Counted from the first letter of the stretch, positions 8,491 to 18,024 are shown. The stretch is DNA of 63,005 bases from Marinomonas polaris DSM 16579 (GCF_900129155.1 NZ_FQVF01000026.1:1-63005); one strand, 5' to 3'. Notes: generated from the letters alone by a model not told the origin. Translations and numbers: made by a program.

Positions 8491-9945
8491 GTGACTTCAT
8501 CGGGCCCCACTTCATTTTTTTGGTTTGATTTTGAGACAACCGGAACGGACCCTGCGCGAGATCGTCCTATGCAGTTTGCTGGGATTAGAACAGATCTTGA
8601 TTTTAATCCCATCGGCGAGCCAATCATGTTTTATTGCCGCTTAGCGGAGGATGTTCTGCCTCAACCAGAGGCATGCTTGCTGACAGGTATTAGCCCACAA
8701 GATGCTAATCGTGAAGGCTTGTGCGAAGCAGAATTTATGCAGGCAGTAGAGGCTGAGCTTTCGCAGCCTGGTACTTGCGCTTTGGGTTACAACACGATCC
8801 GTTTTGATGACGAAGTCGTTCGTTATGGTTTTTATCGTAATTTTATTGATCCTTATGCCAGAGAATGGCAGAACAACTGCTCTCGCTGGGACATGATCGA
8901 TTTAGTGCGTATGACTTATGCTATGCGTCCAGAGGGGATTGTTTGGCCGAAGAACGAAGACGGCCAAGTTTCGATGAAGCTGGAAGCACTCACGAAAGCA
9001 AATGGCATTGCTCATGAACAAGCGCATGATGCCTTATCTGATGTTTATGGGACCATTGAGATTGCTAAGTTAATTCGTAGTAAGCAGCCAAAATTGTTTG
9101 CTTACTATTTCAAAATGCGTCAAAAACACGAATTGCAGCAATTTATTGATGTGGCGCGACTAAAACCCTTTTTGCATATTTCTGGGATGTTTGGGCAGGC
9201 AAAAAACTACGCGGCTTTTGTTGTACCTGTTGCGCCACACCCAACGAACAAAAATGGTGTGATTGTTTTTGATCTTATGGCAGATGCTCAGCCTTTAATT
9301 GATTTGAGTGTGGATGAGATTCGTCATCGAGTTTTTACTCGTCAAGAAGAGTTGGGGGATCTAGAAAGGTTGCCTTTAAAAGTGATTCACTACAATAAAT
9401 CTCCGGCAGTTGCTCCAGCCACTTTTTTGAAAGATGCTGATGTCGTCAAGCGTCTAGAATTGGATGGTGCGGTTTGTCGTCATAATCTTGCCATCATAAA
9501 AGGGTATGCTGGTTTAGCGGCTAAGCTCAGTGATGTCTTTATGCAAGAAGATCGACCAATACACAAAGATCCAGATGTCATGCTTTACTCTGGTGGTTTT
9601 TTCTCTCGTGAAGATCGGGTGAGGATGGAAAAGATTCGTTCGACACCGGCTAGTCATTTGTCAGAATTGGCTATGTCATTTGATGATCGTCGCCTGCCTG
9701 AAATGTTAATGCGTTATATTGGTCGAAATTACCCGGATCAATTGAGTGAACAGCAACAATTCGAGTGGGAAGAATATAGGCAGGTTCGTTTACTTGAAAA
9801 AGATGGCGGCGGCTCAATCAATATGGAACAGTATTTTGAGCGTTTGAATCAAATTGCTCAAACACCGGATCTGCCTGCAGCGAAACAAATTATGTTACAG
9901 GACTTGGCTGATTACGCTCAAAGTATTTATCCGATACCTTTATAA
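8491..9945 (+). CDS. sbcB: Exodeoxyribonuclease I
   Basis: The 3'-to-5' single-strand exonuclease ExoI, acting in mismatch repair and in restraining RecF-type recombination. The DEDD exonuclease site is visible (FWFDFETTGTDPARDRP at the start, GYNTIRFDDEVVRY, and the HDALSDVYGTIEIAKL box). The SH3-like and C-terminal helical domains follow. I chose the GTG at 8491: AGGAA lies 6 bases upstream and the protein then begins just before the exonuclease motif, as in E. coli, giving 484 residues. The longer frame from 8434 would add 19 residues that do not belong to the family. The gene is 9 bases ahead of the permease gene and probably cotranscribed with it. Confidence 0.94.
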   Translation: MTSSGPTSFFWFDFETTGTDPARDRPMQFAGIRTDLDFNPIGEPIMFYCRLAEDVLPQPEACLLTGISPQDANREGLCEAEFMQAVEAELSQPGTCALGYNTIRFDDEVVRYGFYRNFIDPYAREWQNNCSRWDMIDLVRMTYAMRPEGIVWPKNEDGQVSMKLEALTKANGIAHEQAHDALSDVYGTIEIAKLIRSKQPKLFAYYFKMRQKHELQQFIDVARLKPFLHISGMFGQAKNYAAFVVPVAPHPTNKNGVIVFDLMADAQPLIDLSVDEIRHRVFTRQEELGDLERLPLKVIHYNKSPAVAPATFLKDADVVKRLELDGAVCRHNLAIIKGYAGLAAKLSDVFMQEDRPIHKDPDVMLYSGGFFSREDRVRMEKIRSTPASHLSELAMSFDDRRLPEMLMRYIGRNYPDQLSEQQQFEWEEYRQVRLLEKDGGGSINMEQYFERLNQIAQTPDLPAAKQIMLQDLADYAQSIYPIPL

Positions 9946-9954
9946 GGAATTTAT

Positions 9955-10992
9955 ATGAATGAACAGCATAAAGGCATTCATTGGCTAGTTGGTTTTGCGG
10001 CCTTTGTGATCATAATTGCTGCGCTGAAGGAGGCCTCTCAAATAGTGGTGCCTTTCATGTTGTCAGTTTTTATCGCTATTATTTGCGCCCCAGCAATGTC
10101 CAGTTTACGTCGTCGGAATCTGCCAACTTGGCTTTCTATCTTGGTGGTTGTGTTAGTTATACTGGTTGGAATTAGTTCTATTGCTGTGCTTGTAGGTGCA
10201 TCTCTAGATAATTTTTCCAATCAGCTGCCTAGTTACAAAACGCGCTTTGGCGAAGAAATGTCCAGCTTAATACAAATGATTAATCGACTAGGGGTGCATG
10301 TATCTTATGATCAAGTGAAGGGGTACATTGATCCTTCCGCTTTAATGCAGATGGTTGCGAATGCTTTAAGAGGGCTTGGGAGCGCGCTAACTAATCTTGT
10401 TTTGGTGGTGATGATTGTGATTTTCATTTTATTTGAAGCAGTTGAACTGCCTAAAAAACTGTCTTTAGCGTTCAGTGATGCCTCTAAATCAATGGATAAA
10501 TTTGATTCCTTCATCAAATCGGTTAATCGGTATTTAGTGATAAAAACCTTACTAAGTATGTTGACGGGTGTCCTAATTACTTTCTTCATGTGGGTATTAG
10601 GTGTTGATTTCCCTATTTTATGGGGTGTATGTGCATTTCTTTTAAATTTTGTACCAAATATTGGGTCTATTATTGCAGCGGTTCCTGCTGTTTTGCTTGC
10701 CTTTGTTCAGCTTGGTAGCTTATCGGCTGGCTTGGTTGCTGGCGTGTTTTTAATTGTGAATCTGATTGTTGGTAATGTGATTGAGCCTCGCTACATGGGG
10801 CGTGGGTTAGGGCTTTCCACTTTGGTGGTGTTTCTTTCTTTACTACTATGGGGTTGGGTATTTGGTCCAGTTGGCATGTTGCTTTCGATTCCGTTAACCA
10901 TCATCATGAAGCTAGCATTCGAGGCAAATCCTAAGATGCATTGGTTGGCAGTGATGATTGACTCTAAAGTGGATACTGATAATAAGCACTAA
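9955..10992 (+). CDS. AI-2E family transporter (PerM/YhhT-like)
   Basis: A polytopic inner-membrane protein of 345 residues with the UPF0118/AI-2E exporter arrangement. There are two or three N-terminal helices including a VVPFMLSVFIAIICAP segment, a soluble stretch (about 85-145), then five further helices. Conserved family elements are visible: FPILWGVCAFLLNFVPNIGSI, GNVIEPRYMGRGLGLS and WGWVFGPVGMLLSIPLT. Members export autoinducer-2 or act as ion antiporters; the substrate here cannot be told. AAGGAATTTAT precedes the ATG, and a strong terminator follows. Confidence 0.88.
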   Translation: MNEQHKGIHWLVGFAAFVIIIAALKEASQIVVPFMLSVFIAIICAPAMSSLRRRNLPTWLSILVVVLVILVGISSIAVLVGASLDNFSNQLPSYKTRFGEEMSSLIQMINRLGVHVSYDQVKGYIDPSALMQMVANALRGLGSALTNLVLVVMIVIFILFEAVELPKKLSLAFSDASKSMDKFDSFIKSVNRYLVIKTLLSMLTGVLITFFMWVLGVDFPILWGVCAFLLNFVPNIGSIIAAVPAVLLAFVQLGSLSAGLVAGVFLIVNLIVGNVIEPRYMGRGLGLSTLVVFLSLLLWGWVFGPVGMLLSIPLTIIMKLAFEANPKMHWLAVMIDSKVDTDNKH

Positions 10993-10997
10993 CAAGT

Positions 10998-11028
10998 GAT
11001 TGGCGCCGCAAGGGCGCCAATCTTATTT
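10998..11028 (+). terminator. Strong hairpin terminator after the permease gene
   Basis: GATTGGCGCC and GGCGCCAATC form a perfect ten-pair stem around a GCAAG loop, followed by TTATTTTC. Confidence 0.88.
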
Positions 11029-11111
11029 TCAATATGGCCTAGCTTATTTCTCTTTTATTGTATATACTTCGCCATCAGTTTTTCCTCCGAGAATTTCTAG
11101 AGAATTTCATT

Positions 11112-11137
11112 AAGGCATGTAAATGATTACAGGCCTT
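11112..11137 (+). promoter_or_regulatory. Leader hairpin upstream of the DEAD-box helicase gene
   Basis: AAGGC-A-TGTAA-ATGA-TTACA-G-GCCTT is a near-perfect stem with an ATGA loop and one internal A/G pair, 29 bases before the helicase start. No T-run follows, so it is not a standard terminator. Helicases of the CsdA class are often controlled through a structured cold-responsive leader, and this hairpin could be part of one; that is inference. Confidence 0.5.
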
Positions 11138-11166
11138 ATCCTCACCAAAAAAAGGTACTAATTTAC

Positions 11167-13098
11167 ATGTCTGACGCTGATACTCAGCCTACATTTGATT
11201 CGTTGGGCCTAATCGCCCCTGTTCTTAAAGCGGTTGCTGACTTAGGTTACGAGCAACCATCTGCTATCCAAGCGCAAAGTATTCCATATCTATTAGAAGG
11301 TCGAGACCTTTTGGGGCAAGCGCAGACGGGTACTGGTAAGACAGCAGCGTTCGCGCTTCCGCTACTGTCTCGCATTGATGTTACAGATAAAACGACACAA
11401 TTACTTGTACTGGCTCCAACCCGTGAACTTGCTATTCAGGTCGCTGAAGCATTTCAAAGTTACGCACGTAACCTTCCTGATTTTCATGTTTTGCCAATTT
11501 ACGGCGGCATGTCATACGACACTCAACTTCGCCAACTAAAACGTGGTGTTCAAGTTGTTGTTGGTACACCAGGTCGTGTTATGGATCATATTCGTCGTAA
11601 AACATTGAAACTAGACGGTCTTAAAGCCCTAGTTCTTGATGAAGCGGATGAAATGTTACGTATGGGATTCATCGACGATGTCGAATGGATTCTTGAGCAA
11701 ACACCACCAACTCGCCAAATAGCTTTGTTCTCTGCGACTATGCCTCCTGTGATTCGTCAGGTAGCTAACCGTCATTTGAATAATCCTAAAGAAGTGAAAA
11801 TCGTTACAAAAACTTCTACTGCGATGACGATTACTCAAAAATATTGGCCAGTAAGCGGTCTACATAAGTTAGACGCTTTGACTCGTATTCTTGAAATGAA
11901 CGAACATGATGGCATGATCATCTTTGTTCGTACAAAAGCGGCAACAGTAGAATTGGCTGAAAAGCTAACTGCTCGTGGCCACGCTTGTGAAGCCTTAAAT
12001 GGTGACATTAGCCAGAATTTGCGTGAACGTACTGTTGATCGTATCAAGAAAGGTCAAATTGACATTCTTGTTGCAACTGACGTTGTAGCTCGTGGTTTGG
12101 ATGTAGAACGCGTAAGTCACGTTGTTAACTACGATATTCCATATGATACTGAATCCTACGTTCACCGTATCGGTCGTACTGGTCGTGCTGGTCGTCTTGG
12201 TACAGCAATATTGTTTGTTGCTCATCGCGAGCGTCGTATGTTGCAAGCGATTGAGCGCGCAACTCGTCAGCCAATTGAGAGCATGACACTACCAACTGCT
12301 TCAGATATTAATGCGCATCGTGTTAATCGCTTCAAGCAGAGCATTACAGATGCGATGGATAACGAAAACCTTGATTTCTTCTTGGAACTTGTTCAAAGCT
12401 ACCAGAAAGAAAACGAAGTTGATCCATTGAAAATGGCGGCTGCTTTGGCTCATATGGCTCAAGGTAAAACACCATTGTTGTTATCTGAAATGGAAGTTCG
12501 TCAAGAACGCAGAGAACGTCGTGATGATCGTGATGATCGTGATGGCGGTCGCGGAGACCGTGGTGATCGCGGAGACCGTGGCGATCGTGGCGATCGTGCA
12601 CCACGCGAACGTAAAGTTCGTCCAGTTACGGCAGAAGCTATGCCATTAAAGGATGATCCTGATACGTCTATGACGCGTTATGTTGTTCAAGTTGGCTATA
12701 GTGATGGTGTTAAGCCTGGCAACATCGTTGGTGCGATTGCTAACGAAGCTGACATTGAAAGCCGTTACATTGGTCATATCGAAATCTATGAAGATTTTGC
12801 TACAGTCGATTTACCTTCTAACCTAAGCGCGGATGCATTAGGTAAGTTGGGTAAAACTCGTATTTGTGGTCAGCGTACTGACATTGCTAAGCTAGACAAT
12901 GCCGATGAGTTGAATAAGCGTGCAGCAGCACCTTCTACTCGTAAGCGTCCAGCTGGTGGCGGTGATCGTCGCCCATCTGGTGGTGATCGTCGTCCATCTG
13001 GTGGTGAGCGTCGTCGTCCAAGTGCTGGTGGCGGTCGTGATCGCGATGCAAATCGCAGCGGCGAGCGTCGTCCAAGAGCACCACGTAAAAACGATTAA
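11167..13098 (+). CDS. deaD: ATP-dependent DEAD-box RNA helicase, CsdA/DeaD type
   Basis: A 643-residue RNA helicase that unwinds structured RNA in ribosome assembly and mRNA turnover, especially in the cold. All helicase motifs are present: the Q motif (FDSLGL...PSAIQ), AQTGTGKT with Lys58, PTRELA, TPGRV, DEAD at 158-161, SAT, ARGLDVERV and HRIGRTGRAG. A charged linker of RGD/DRG repeats follows (about 455-480), then the DbpA-type RNA-binding domain (about 495-565). An Arg/Gly/Pro-rich tail has repeats of GGDRRPS. The repeats are DNA-level tandem repeats as well, so their number may vary between strains. The length and the RNA-binding domain fit DeaD better than RhlE or SrmB. Confidence 0.94.
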   Translation: MSDADTQPTFDSLGLIAPVLKAVADLGYEQPSAIQAQSIPYLLEGRDLLGQAQTGTGKTAAFALPLLSRIDVTDKTTQLLVLAPTRELAIQVAEAFQSYARNLPDFHVLPIYGGMSYDTQLRQLKRGVQVVVGTPGRVMDHIRRKTLKLDGLKALVLDEADEMLRMGFIDDVEWILEQTPPTRQIALFSATMPPVIRQVANRHLNNPKEVKIVTKTSTAMTITQKYWPVSGLHKLDALTRILEMNEHDGMIIFVRTKAATVELAEKLTARGHACEALNGDISQNLRERTVDRIKKGQIDILVATDVVARGLDVERVSHVVNYDIPYDTESYVHRIGRTGRAGRLGTAILFVAHRERRMLQAIERATRQPIESMTLPTASDINAHRVNRFKQSITDAMDNENLDFFLELVQSYQKENEVDPLKMAAALAHMAQGKTPLLLSEMEVRQERRERRDDRDDRDGGRGDRGDRGDRGDRGDRAPRERKVRPVTAEAMPLKDDPDTSMTRYVVQVGYSDGVKPGNIVGAIANEADIESRYIGHIEIYEDFATVDLPSNLSADALGKLGKTRICGQRTDIAKLDNADELNKRAAAPSTRKRPAGGGDRRPSGGDRRPSGGERRRPSAGGGRDRDANRSGERRPRAPRKND

Positions 13099-13114
13099 TT
13101 AGAATGATGTAAAT

Positions 13115-13144
13115 AAAAAAACCGCCTAATCGCGGTTTTTTTTT
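13115..13144 (+). terminator. Terminator after deaD
   Basis: AAAAAACCGC-CTAATC-GCGGTTTTTTTT, a five-pair GC core extended by A/T pairs and ending in a long T-run. Confidence 0.92.
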
Positions 13145-13189
13145 GTTATAAATGAACGTTAATATTTACTCTGATTGAAAAGGGTCAGC

Positions 13190-15121
13190 ATGCATCAAGA
13201 TAATAAAAACAAAAGAATAAATATAACACCTCTTGTCTTTTTAGGTGTTGGGCTAATTTTGATATTTATAGGGTTTATTTTAACCCGGTTGTACTTTTTT
13301 GGAGTCCACTCAGATTATTTTGTGGCTGAAACCTCTGATAATATATTGCTGGCTCTATTGCATGGTTTGCGATTTGATTTAGCGACTATTGCGCTATTAA
13401 ATTCTTTACTCTTACTTTTCTTGTTTGTTTCAATTTGGTTTCGCGCTTTATTCAAAGCGAATATGGTAATGGTTTTTGTCTACTTGTTTTTTGTAAGTGT
13501 ATCGGCAATTATCATTAACTTCATGGATACCGTTTATTTCCCATACACAGGCCGTCGTAGTGGTCTTGAAGTGCTCTCTATGGCCAATGATGTTGTATCC
13601 CAGTTGCCTGAGTTAATCCTTGTTTATTGGTGGTATGTTGTCGGTAGCATTTTGATTTATTTTCTTTATGCCGTGTTGTTTTTTAAGGTGAGCAAGCGAC
13701 TTAAACCGATTTTTATGCCCAAATTCTGGGTTGTGTTACTTTGCCTTGTACTAACAGTGGTTTTTGTATTGGCTGGGCGGGGAGGATTTCAATCTAAGCC
13801 TATTAGAGCTCTGAATGCATATAGTTATCCTTCTAGCGGGTTAGGGGCTCTTGTTCTAAATACGCCATTTTCACTTTTAAAAGAGGATGCTGATCATTTA
13901 GAAAAGGTGGCTTATTTTGCCTCTGACAGTGATTTGTTGATGGCAATAGCTGATAAAAATAAATCGATCTCTAGTGATTCTGAAATTAAAAAGCATAATG
14001 TTGTTATTTTGATCTTGGAGAGCTTTGGCTTGGAGTATTTGGGTCCTCCTTATGGTTTGAAATCATACGCACCTTTTTTAGAAGAGCTGTCTGAGAAGGG
14101 GCGCTTTTTCCCAAATGGCATTGCGAACGGTCGTCGTTCTATTGAAGCTATTCCATCGGTTTTAGTGGGTGTCCCATCACTGATGTCTGAGGCTTTTATG
14201 CGATCGCCGTATCAGTCAAATGTAATGCATGGCTTGGGTGAAATCGTAAAGCCTTATGGATACAGTACTGCTTTTTTCCATGGTGCGAAGAATGGCAGCA
14301 TGTACTTTGACGACACAACCTATCGATTTGGCTTTGATCGCTATTTTGGACTTAATGAATATCCTGATTCTTCCCAGTTTGATGGGCAGTGGGGGATTTT
14401 TGATGAACCATTTCTTAAGTTTACTGTAAATGAGATGGATAAAATGTCTAAGCCATTTATGGCGGGTATTTTTACTATCAGCTCTCACCCTCCGTATACT
14501 TTGCCTGATCAGTATGTAGATAAAATACAAGAAGGTGATATCCCAATGCATAGAGTTATTCAATACTCCGATATTGCATTGAGACGTTTTTTTGAGGAGG
14601 CGGCCACCAAAGATTGGTATAAAGATACTTTGTTTGTTCTTACTGCTGACCATACATCGGATAACTTCGATCCTCGTTTTGCCTCTTCTTTAGGTCGTCA
14701 TCAGGTCCCCATTATTTTGTATCAGCCTAATCAAGAAATAGATAATGGTGTTATCACCGATATGGCTCAACAAATCGATATCCCTGCTACAATCGTTGAT
14801 TATTTGAATCTGCCAGAGCAAGAGAAAATCTTGCCATTTGGGCGTTCATTGTTGGAACAGAATGCTCGTGCAGATGCAATCATCAAGGAAGACGATGCTT
14901 TTTGGTTATTATCACAAGGAAAATATGTGAAGTTGCCTATGGCAGAGGGTGCATTAGTTGAAACTGGTGAGCTACCAAAAACATTTACTAAGCCTGCGGG
15001 TTTGGTGCAGCCAGTAAATCTAGAGAAATTAGAGCAGCGATTAAAAGCCTATATACAAATTTACACTAATGGGCTTATTGATAATTCGCTATACAACTTT
15101 TCGTCTGAAAAAAAACAGTAG
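13190..15121 (+). CDS. LTA-synthase-like membrane sulfatase-fold transferase
   Basis: An inner-membrane enzyme with five N-terminal transmembrane helices (first about 10-35, last just before residue 205) and a periplasmic alkaline-phosphatase/sulfatase-fold domain from about residue 265. Such proteins move phosphoglycerol or phosphoethanolamine groups onto glycans or lipids. Metal-site elements are visible: VVILILESFG with Glu277, ANGRRSIEAIPS with Ser317 where LtaS has its catalytic threonine, and TADHTS with Asp487-His488. The acceptor cannot be told; periplasmic glucans (OpgB-like) are the usual guess in Gram-negatives. The ATG at 13190 has AAAGGG 6 bases upstream, while the TTG at 13175 adds five residues. 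pyrC follows 7 bases later and is probably cotranscribed. Confidence 0.86.
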   Translation: MHQDNKNKRINITPLVFLGVGLILIFIGFILTRLYFFGVHSDYFVAETSDNILLALLHGLRFDLATIALLNSLLLLFLFVSIWFRALFKANMVMVFVYLFFVSVSAIIINFMDTVYFPYTGRRSGLEVLSMANDVVSQLPELILVYWWYVVGSILIYFLYAVLFFKVSKRLKPIFMPKFWVVLLCLVLTVVFVLAGRGGFQSKPIRALNAYSYPSSGLGALVLNTPFSLLKEDADHLEKVAYFASDSDLLMAIADKNKSISSDSEIKKHNVVILILESFGLEYLGPPYGLKSYAPFLEELSEKGRFFPNGIANGRRSIEAIPSVLVGVPSLMSEAFMRSPYQSNVMHGLGEIVKPYGYSTAFFHGAKNGSMYFDDTTYRFGFDRYFGLNEYPDSSQFDGQWGIFDEPFLKFTVNEMDKMSKPFMAGIFTISSHPPYTLPDQYVDKIQEGDIPMHRVIQYSDIALRRFFEEAATKDWYKDTLFVLTADHTSDNFDPRFASSLGRHQVPIILYQPNQEIDNGVITDMAQQIDIPATIVDYLNLPEQEKILPFGRSLLEQNARADAIIKEDDAFWLLSQGKYVKLPMAEGALVETGELPKTFTKPAGLVQPVNLEKLEQRLKAYIQIYTNGLIDNSLYNFSSEKKQ

Positions 15122-15128
15122 GTAAATA

Positions 15129-16160
15129 ATGAACGAAATTACTATTCTCAAGCCAGATGATTGGCACTTACATTTTCGTGATCAAGATATGTTGCTTGAA
15201 ACGGTACCTGCGACAGCGCGTTGTTTTGAGCGTGCTGTGGTGATGCCTAATTTGGTACCGCCGGTTACGACTGCTGAGTTAGCATTAAGCTACAAAGAGC
15301 GTATTTTAGCGGCTCGTCCTGCTGGTAGTACTTTTATGCCGGTTATGACTATTTATCTAACGGACAAAACCAGCGTTCAAGATATTCAAGATGCGAAAAA
15401 TGCCGGTGTATTAGCTGCCAAAATGTATCCTGCTGGGGCGACTACCAACTCTGATTCTGGTGTGAACTCACTTGAATCCTTGTATCCAGTGTTTGAAGCC
15501 TTGGCTGACAACGATATGCTGTTGCTGATTCATGGTGAAGTAACGCAAAAACACATTGATATCTTTGATCGTGAAAAAGAATTTATCGATCAGCATATGG
15601 TAAAAATCGTTGAGCGAGTGCCAAACCTGAAAGTGGTTTTCGAGCATATTACTACGAAAAATGCCGTGGATTTTGTCTTGGCGGCTCGTGATGGTGTTGC
15701 TGCAACTATTACGCCTCAGCATTTATTGTTGAATAGAAATGACATGCTAGATGGTGGTGTTCGTCCACATAACTATTGTTTGCCTGTGCTTAAACGCAGT
15801 ACTCACCAGCAAGCTTTGCGTGAAGTGGTTAAATCTGGATCGCCTAAGTTTTTCTTGGGAACTGACTCTGCCCCACATGCTAAACACCGTAAAGAGTCAG
15901 ATTGTGGTTGTGCGGGCTGTTACAGTGCTTGGTCTGCGCTTGAGCTATACACACAAGTATTTGATGAGCTAGGCGCCCTTGACAAGCTAGAGGGCTTTGC
16001 AAGCCTTTATGGTGCTGACTTCTATGGTTTGCCGCGTAACACAGAAAAAGTGACCTTGATTCGCGAGTCTTGGGAAGTGCCTAACAGTATTACTTTGCCG
16101 AACGGAGAGCCAATTGTGCCTTTCTTTGCTGGCAAACAAGTATCTTGGAAATTGAAATAA
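15129..16160 (+). CDS. pyrC: Dihydroorotase
   Basis: Dihydroorotase closes carbamoyl-aspartate to dihydroorotate in pyrimidine synthesis. At 343 residues it is the short class II (E. coli PyrC) type. The zinc ligands appear as DWHLHFRD near the start, the carboxylated lysine in AAKMYPAGATTNS, histidines in LIHGEV and FEHITT, and the catalytic Asp in LGTDSAPHAKH. The start MNEITILKPDDWH is as in relatives. It ends at a good terminator, which closes the two-gene unit begun by the LTA-synthase-like gene; the functional link between these two is unclear. Confidence 0.97.
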   Translation: MNEITILKPDDWHLHFRDQDMLLETVPATARCFERAVVMPNLVPPVTTAELALSYKERILAARPAGSTFMPVMTIYLTDKTSVQDIQDAKNAGVLAAKMYPAGATTNSDSGVNSLESLYPVFEALADNDMLLLIHGEVTQKHIDIFDREKEFIDQHMVKIVERVPNLKVVFEHITTKNAVDFVLAARDGVAATITPQHLLLNRNDMLDGGVRPHNYCLPVLKRSTHQQALREVVKSGSPKFFLGTDSAPHAKHRKESDCGCAGCYSAWSALELYTQVFDELGALDKLEGFASLYGADFYGLPRNTEKVTLIRESWEVPNSITLPNGEPIVPFFAGKQVSWKLK

Positions 16161-16193
16161 AGTAACTTGGTTTGAGGCTAGGTAACTATATAG

Positions 16194-16225
16194 AACCGAA
16201 TTCAGTAAATGGGTTCGGTTTTTTT
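16194..16225 (+). terminator. Terminator after pyrC
   Basis: AACCGAA and TTCGGTT pair around a 13-base loop and run into a T-tract ending at 16225. Confidence 0.85.
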
Positions 16226-16330
16226 ATGCCAAAAACGTGATGATAAAGATATGAGTGTTTTATAAATTAATAAAAAGGTTAGTAATTTCGTAATTTGACT
16301 TAAGAGGTGAGTGCTAAGAAACAAATAAGA

Positions 16331-16415
16331 TGGTGCGGATGGAGAGACTCGAACTCTCACGCCGTGAAGCACTGGAACCTAAATCCAGCGTGTCTACCAA
16401 TTCCACCACATCCGC
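16331..16415 (-). tRNA. tRNA-Leu (anticodon UAG)
   Basis: The minus strand begins GCGGATGTGGTGGAATTGG and ends in CATCCGC-ACCA, so the acceptor stem closes and CCA is encoded. The anticodon stem is CTGGA/TCCAG around TTTAGGT, giving anticodon TAG. A long variable arm (TGCTTCACGGCG) and the GTTCGAG T-loop fit a class II leucine tRNA. It is read opposite to both flanking genes. The rest of the 16161-16598 gap shows the pyrC terminator and nothing else I can name. Confidence 0.97.
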
Positions 16416-16598
16416 ATGTCGTGTTGACGGGCGAGATCTTACCGATATTTTCTATCGATGCAAGTGTTTTTTGATGAAGTATTTATATTTATTTTTTTAG
16501 AATGATTTGCTGAATTTTCTAAGCGGAAACTGGGACATGTAAAGTGAAAAGTGGTCTAATATTGTCACCCTAAACTGTTCTTTCAGCAGAGTTAAAAT

Positions 16599-17330
16599 AT
16601 GGAAAAGCATTCTATTTCATTACTGTTAAACCCCCTTGATATAGCAACACTTTTTGTCTTTTTTGCGTGTTGGTGGGGGTATGCTTTTTATGCTCAATAT
16701 AATTCTAAGCGTCGCTCTTGTTTGGTAAGCGTATTGCATCAGTTTCGATTAGCTTGGATGTCACGCTTACTTAGACGAGATAATCGCATTGCGGATGCCT
16801 CTGTAATGGCGAACTTAGAAAGAAGTAGTTTGTTTTTTGCTTCAAGCAGCTTGTTGATTATTGCGGGTCTTTTTACCGCTTTTAACTATTCAGAAAAAGC
16901 GCTTGGCATTTTATCGGATTTTTATCTTTTATCTCCGATGAGTCAGCAAGAGTGGGAATTGAAAATTATCGTTTTAGTAGTAATTTTTTCTTACGCATTT
17001 TTCACTTTCACTTGGTCCGTTAGACAATATAACTTTTGCTCCGTATTAGTTGGCAGTGCGCCATTAGCGACAGAGCGTGGTATCGAAGATAGCGAGCGTG
17101 AACTTTATGCCATGCATATGGCGCAAATTTGCAGTCTAGCCGCAAACCAATTTAACTACGGTTTACGTGCTTTCTATTTTGCGATGGCTTTTTGTGGTTG
17201 GTTCCTTGGTCCGTATTTCTGTATGGCTGCCAGCTTGATGGTTGTAGCGGTACTTTATCGCCGTGAATTCCGTTCTAAAACATTCAAAACCTTGAGCCGC
17301 GGACTCGTTATGAAATCTCATGCTTCCTAA
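16599..17330 (+). CDS. DUF599 family membrane protein
   Basis: A 243-residue inner-membrane protein with about four hydrophobic helices (near 11-30, 78-98, 125-147 and 200-222). It matches the uncharacterised DUF599 family, seen in the DIATLFVFFACWWGYAFYA start, the MANLERSSLFFASSSLLI helix and the NQFNYGLRAFYFAMAF segment. Function is unknown. The reading frame overlaps the methyltransferase start by 11 bases, so the two genes are likely one operon; this is also the only hint to a role. Confidence 0.85.
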   Translation: MEKHSISLLLNPLDIATLFVFFACWWGYAFYAQYNSKRRSCLVSVLHQFRLAWMSRLLRRDNRIADASVMANLERSSLFFASSSLLIIAGLFTAFNYSEKALGILSDFYLLSPMSQQEWELKIIVLVVIFSYAFFTFTWSVRQYNFCSVLVGSAPLATERGIEDSERELYAMHMAQICSLAANQFNYGLRAFYFAMAFCGWFLGPYFCMAASLMVVAVLYRREFRSKTFKTLSRGLVMKSHAS

Positions 17331-18024
17331 TTTTCCTAAACCTTTACCTGAAGATGATAAGCCTGTTAATCGTACCGTTAATGTTGATGACAAGCTTTAC
17401 CAGTATTTGGTTGATGTCTCCGTTCGTGAGGACGGTTTATTAAGAGCCTTACGTCGTGAAACAGCTCAATATCATATGGCTCGTATGCAGCTGTCGCCGG
17501 AAGTGGGGCAGTTGTTAGCCTTGTTGGTTAAGCTACAAGCGCCAAAGAAACTTCTCGAAATTGGCGTTTTTACTGGCTACAGCACTTTGTCTATGGCGAT
17601 GGCGATGCCAAAAGAAGCAAGATTAGTCGCTATCGAGAAAAAGCAAATGTGGCTGGATATTGCTACTCGCTATTTAGACCAAGCTGGCGTGATGGATCGT
17701 GTTACGACCTACTGTGATAAAGCCTTGCCTGTTATGGAATCTTTTCTAGATGCTGAGCGTGAAACCTTCGACTTCATCTTTATCGACGCAGATAAGCAAA
17801 ACCTTTTGACCTACTATCAATTGGCGAAACAATTATTACGTCCGGGCGGTTGTTTGTTAATCGATAATACTCTGTGGTGGGGGAATGTCGCGGATGAGGC
17901 GTTTATCGATAAAGACACAAAGATTGTTCGCGAGTTAAATAAAACCATTCATGATGATATAGACGTTGAACTGTCCCTCATTCCGATTGGGGATGGCCTA
18001 ACCTTGGTTCGAAAAAACACCTAA
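17320..18024 (+). CDS. SAM-dependent O-methyltransferase (CCoAOMT/MdmC-like)
   Basis: A class I SAM methyltransferase of the cation-dependent catechol/caffeoyl-CoA O-methyltransferase family, 234 residues. The SAM loop is LLEIGVFTGYSTLSMAMA, acidic motif II is LVAIEK, and the metal/catalytic region is FDFIFIDADKQN. The LRPGGCLLIDNTLWWGNV strand follows; the Asp and Asn there bind the divalent cation in relatives. The true substrate is unknown; bacterial members methylate small catechols or similar phenols. It starts inside the 3' end of the DUF599 gene. Confidence 0.92.
   Translation: MLPNFPKPLPEDDKPVNRTVNVDDKLYQYLVDVSVREDGLLRALRRETAQYHMARMQLSPEVGQLLALLVKLQAPKKLLEIGVFTGYSTLSMAMAMPKEARLVAIEKKQMWLDIATRYLDQAGVMDRVTTYCDKALPVMESFLDAERETFDFIFIDADKQNLLTYYQLAKQLLRPGGCLLIDNTLWWGNVADEAFIDKDTKIVRELNKTIHDDIDVELSLIPIGDGLTLVRKNT

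Noticed and set aside
11995..12246. Minus-strand reading frame inside deaD
   Set aside because: Antisense shadow with biased Thr/Asn content and no own ribosome site or family match.
12521..12597. Short direct repeats that could suggest a CRISPR array
   Set aside because: The repeats are 6-9 bases, in frame and code for the RGD/DRG linker of the helicase, with no spacers.
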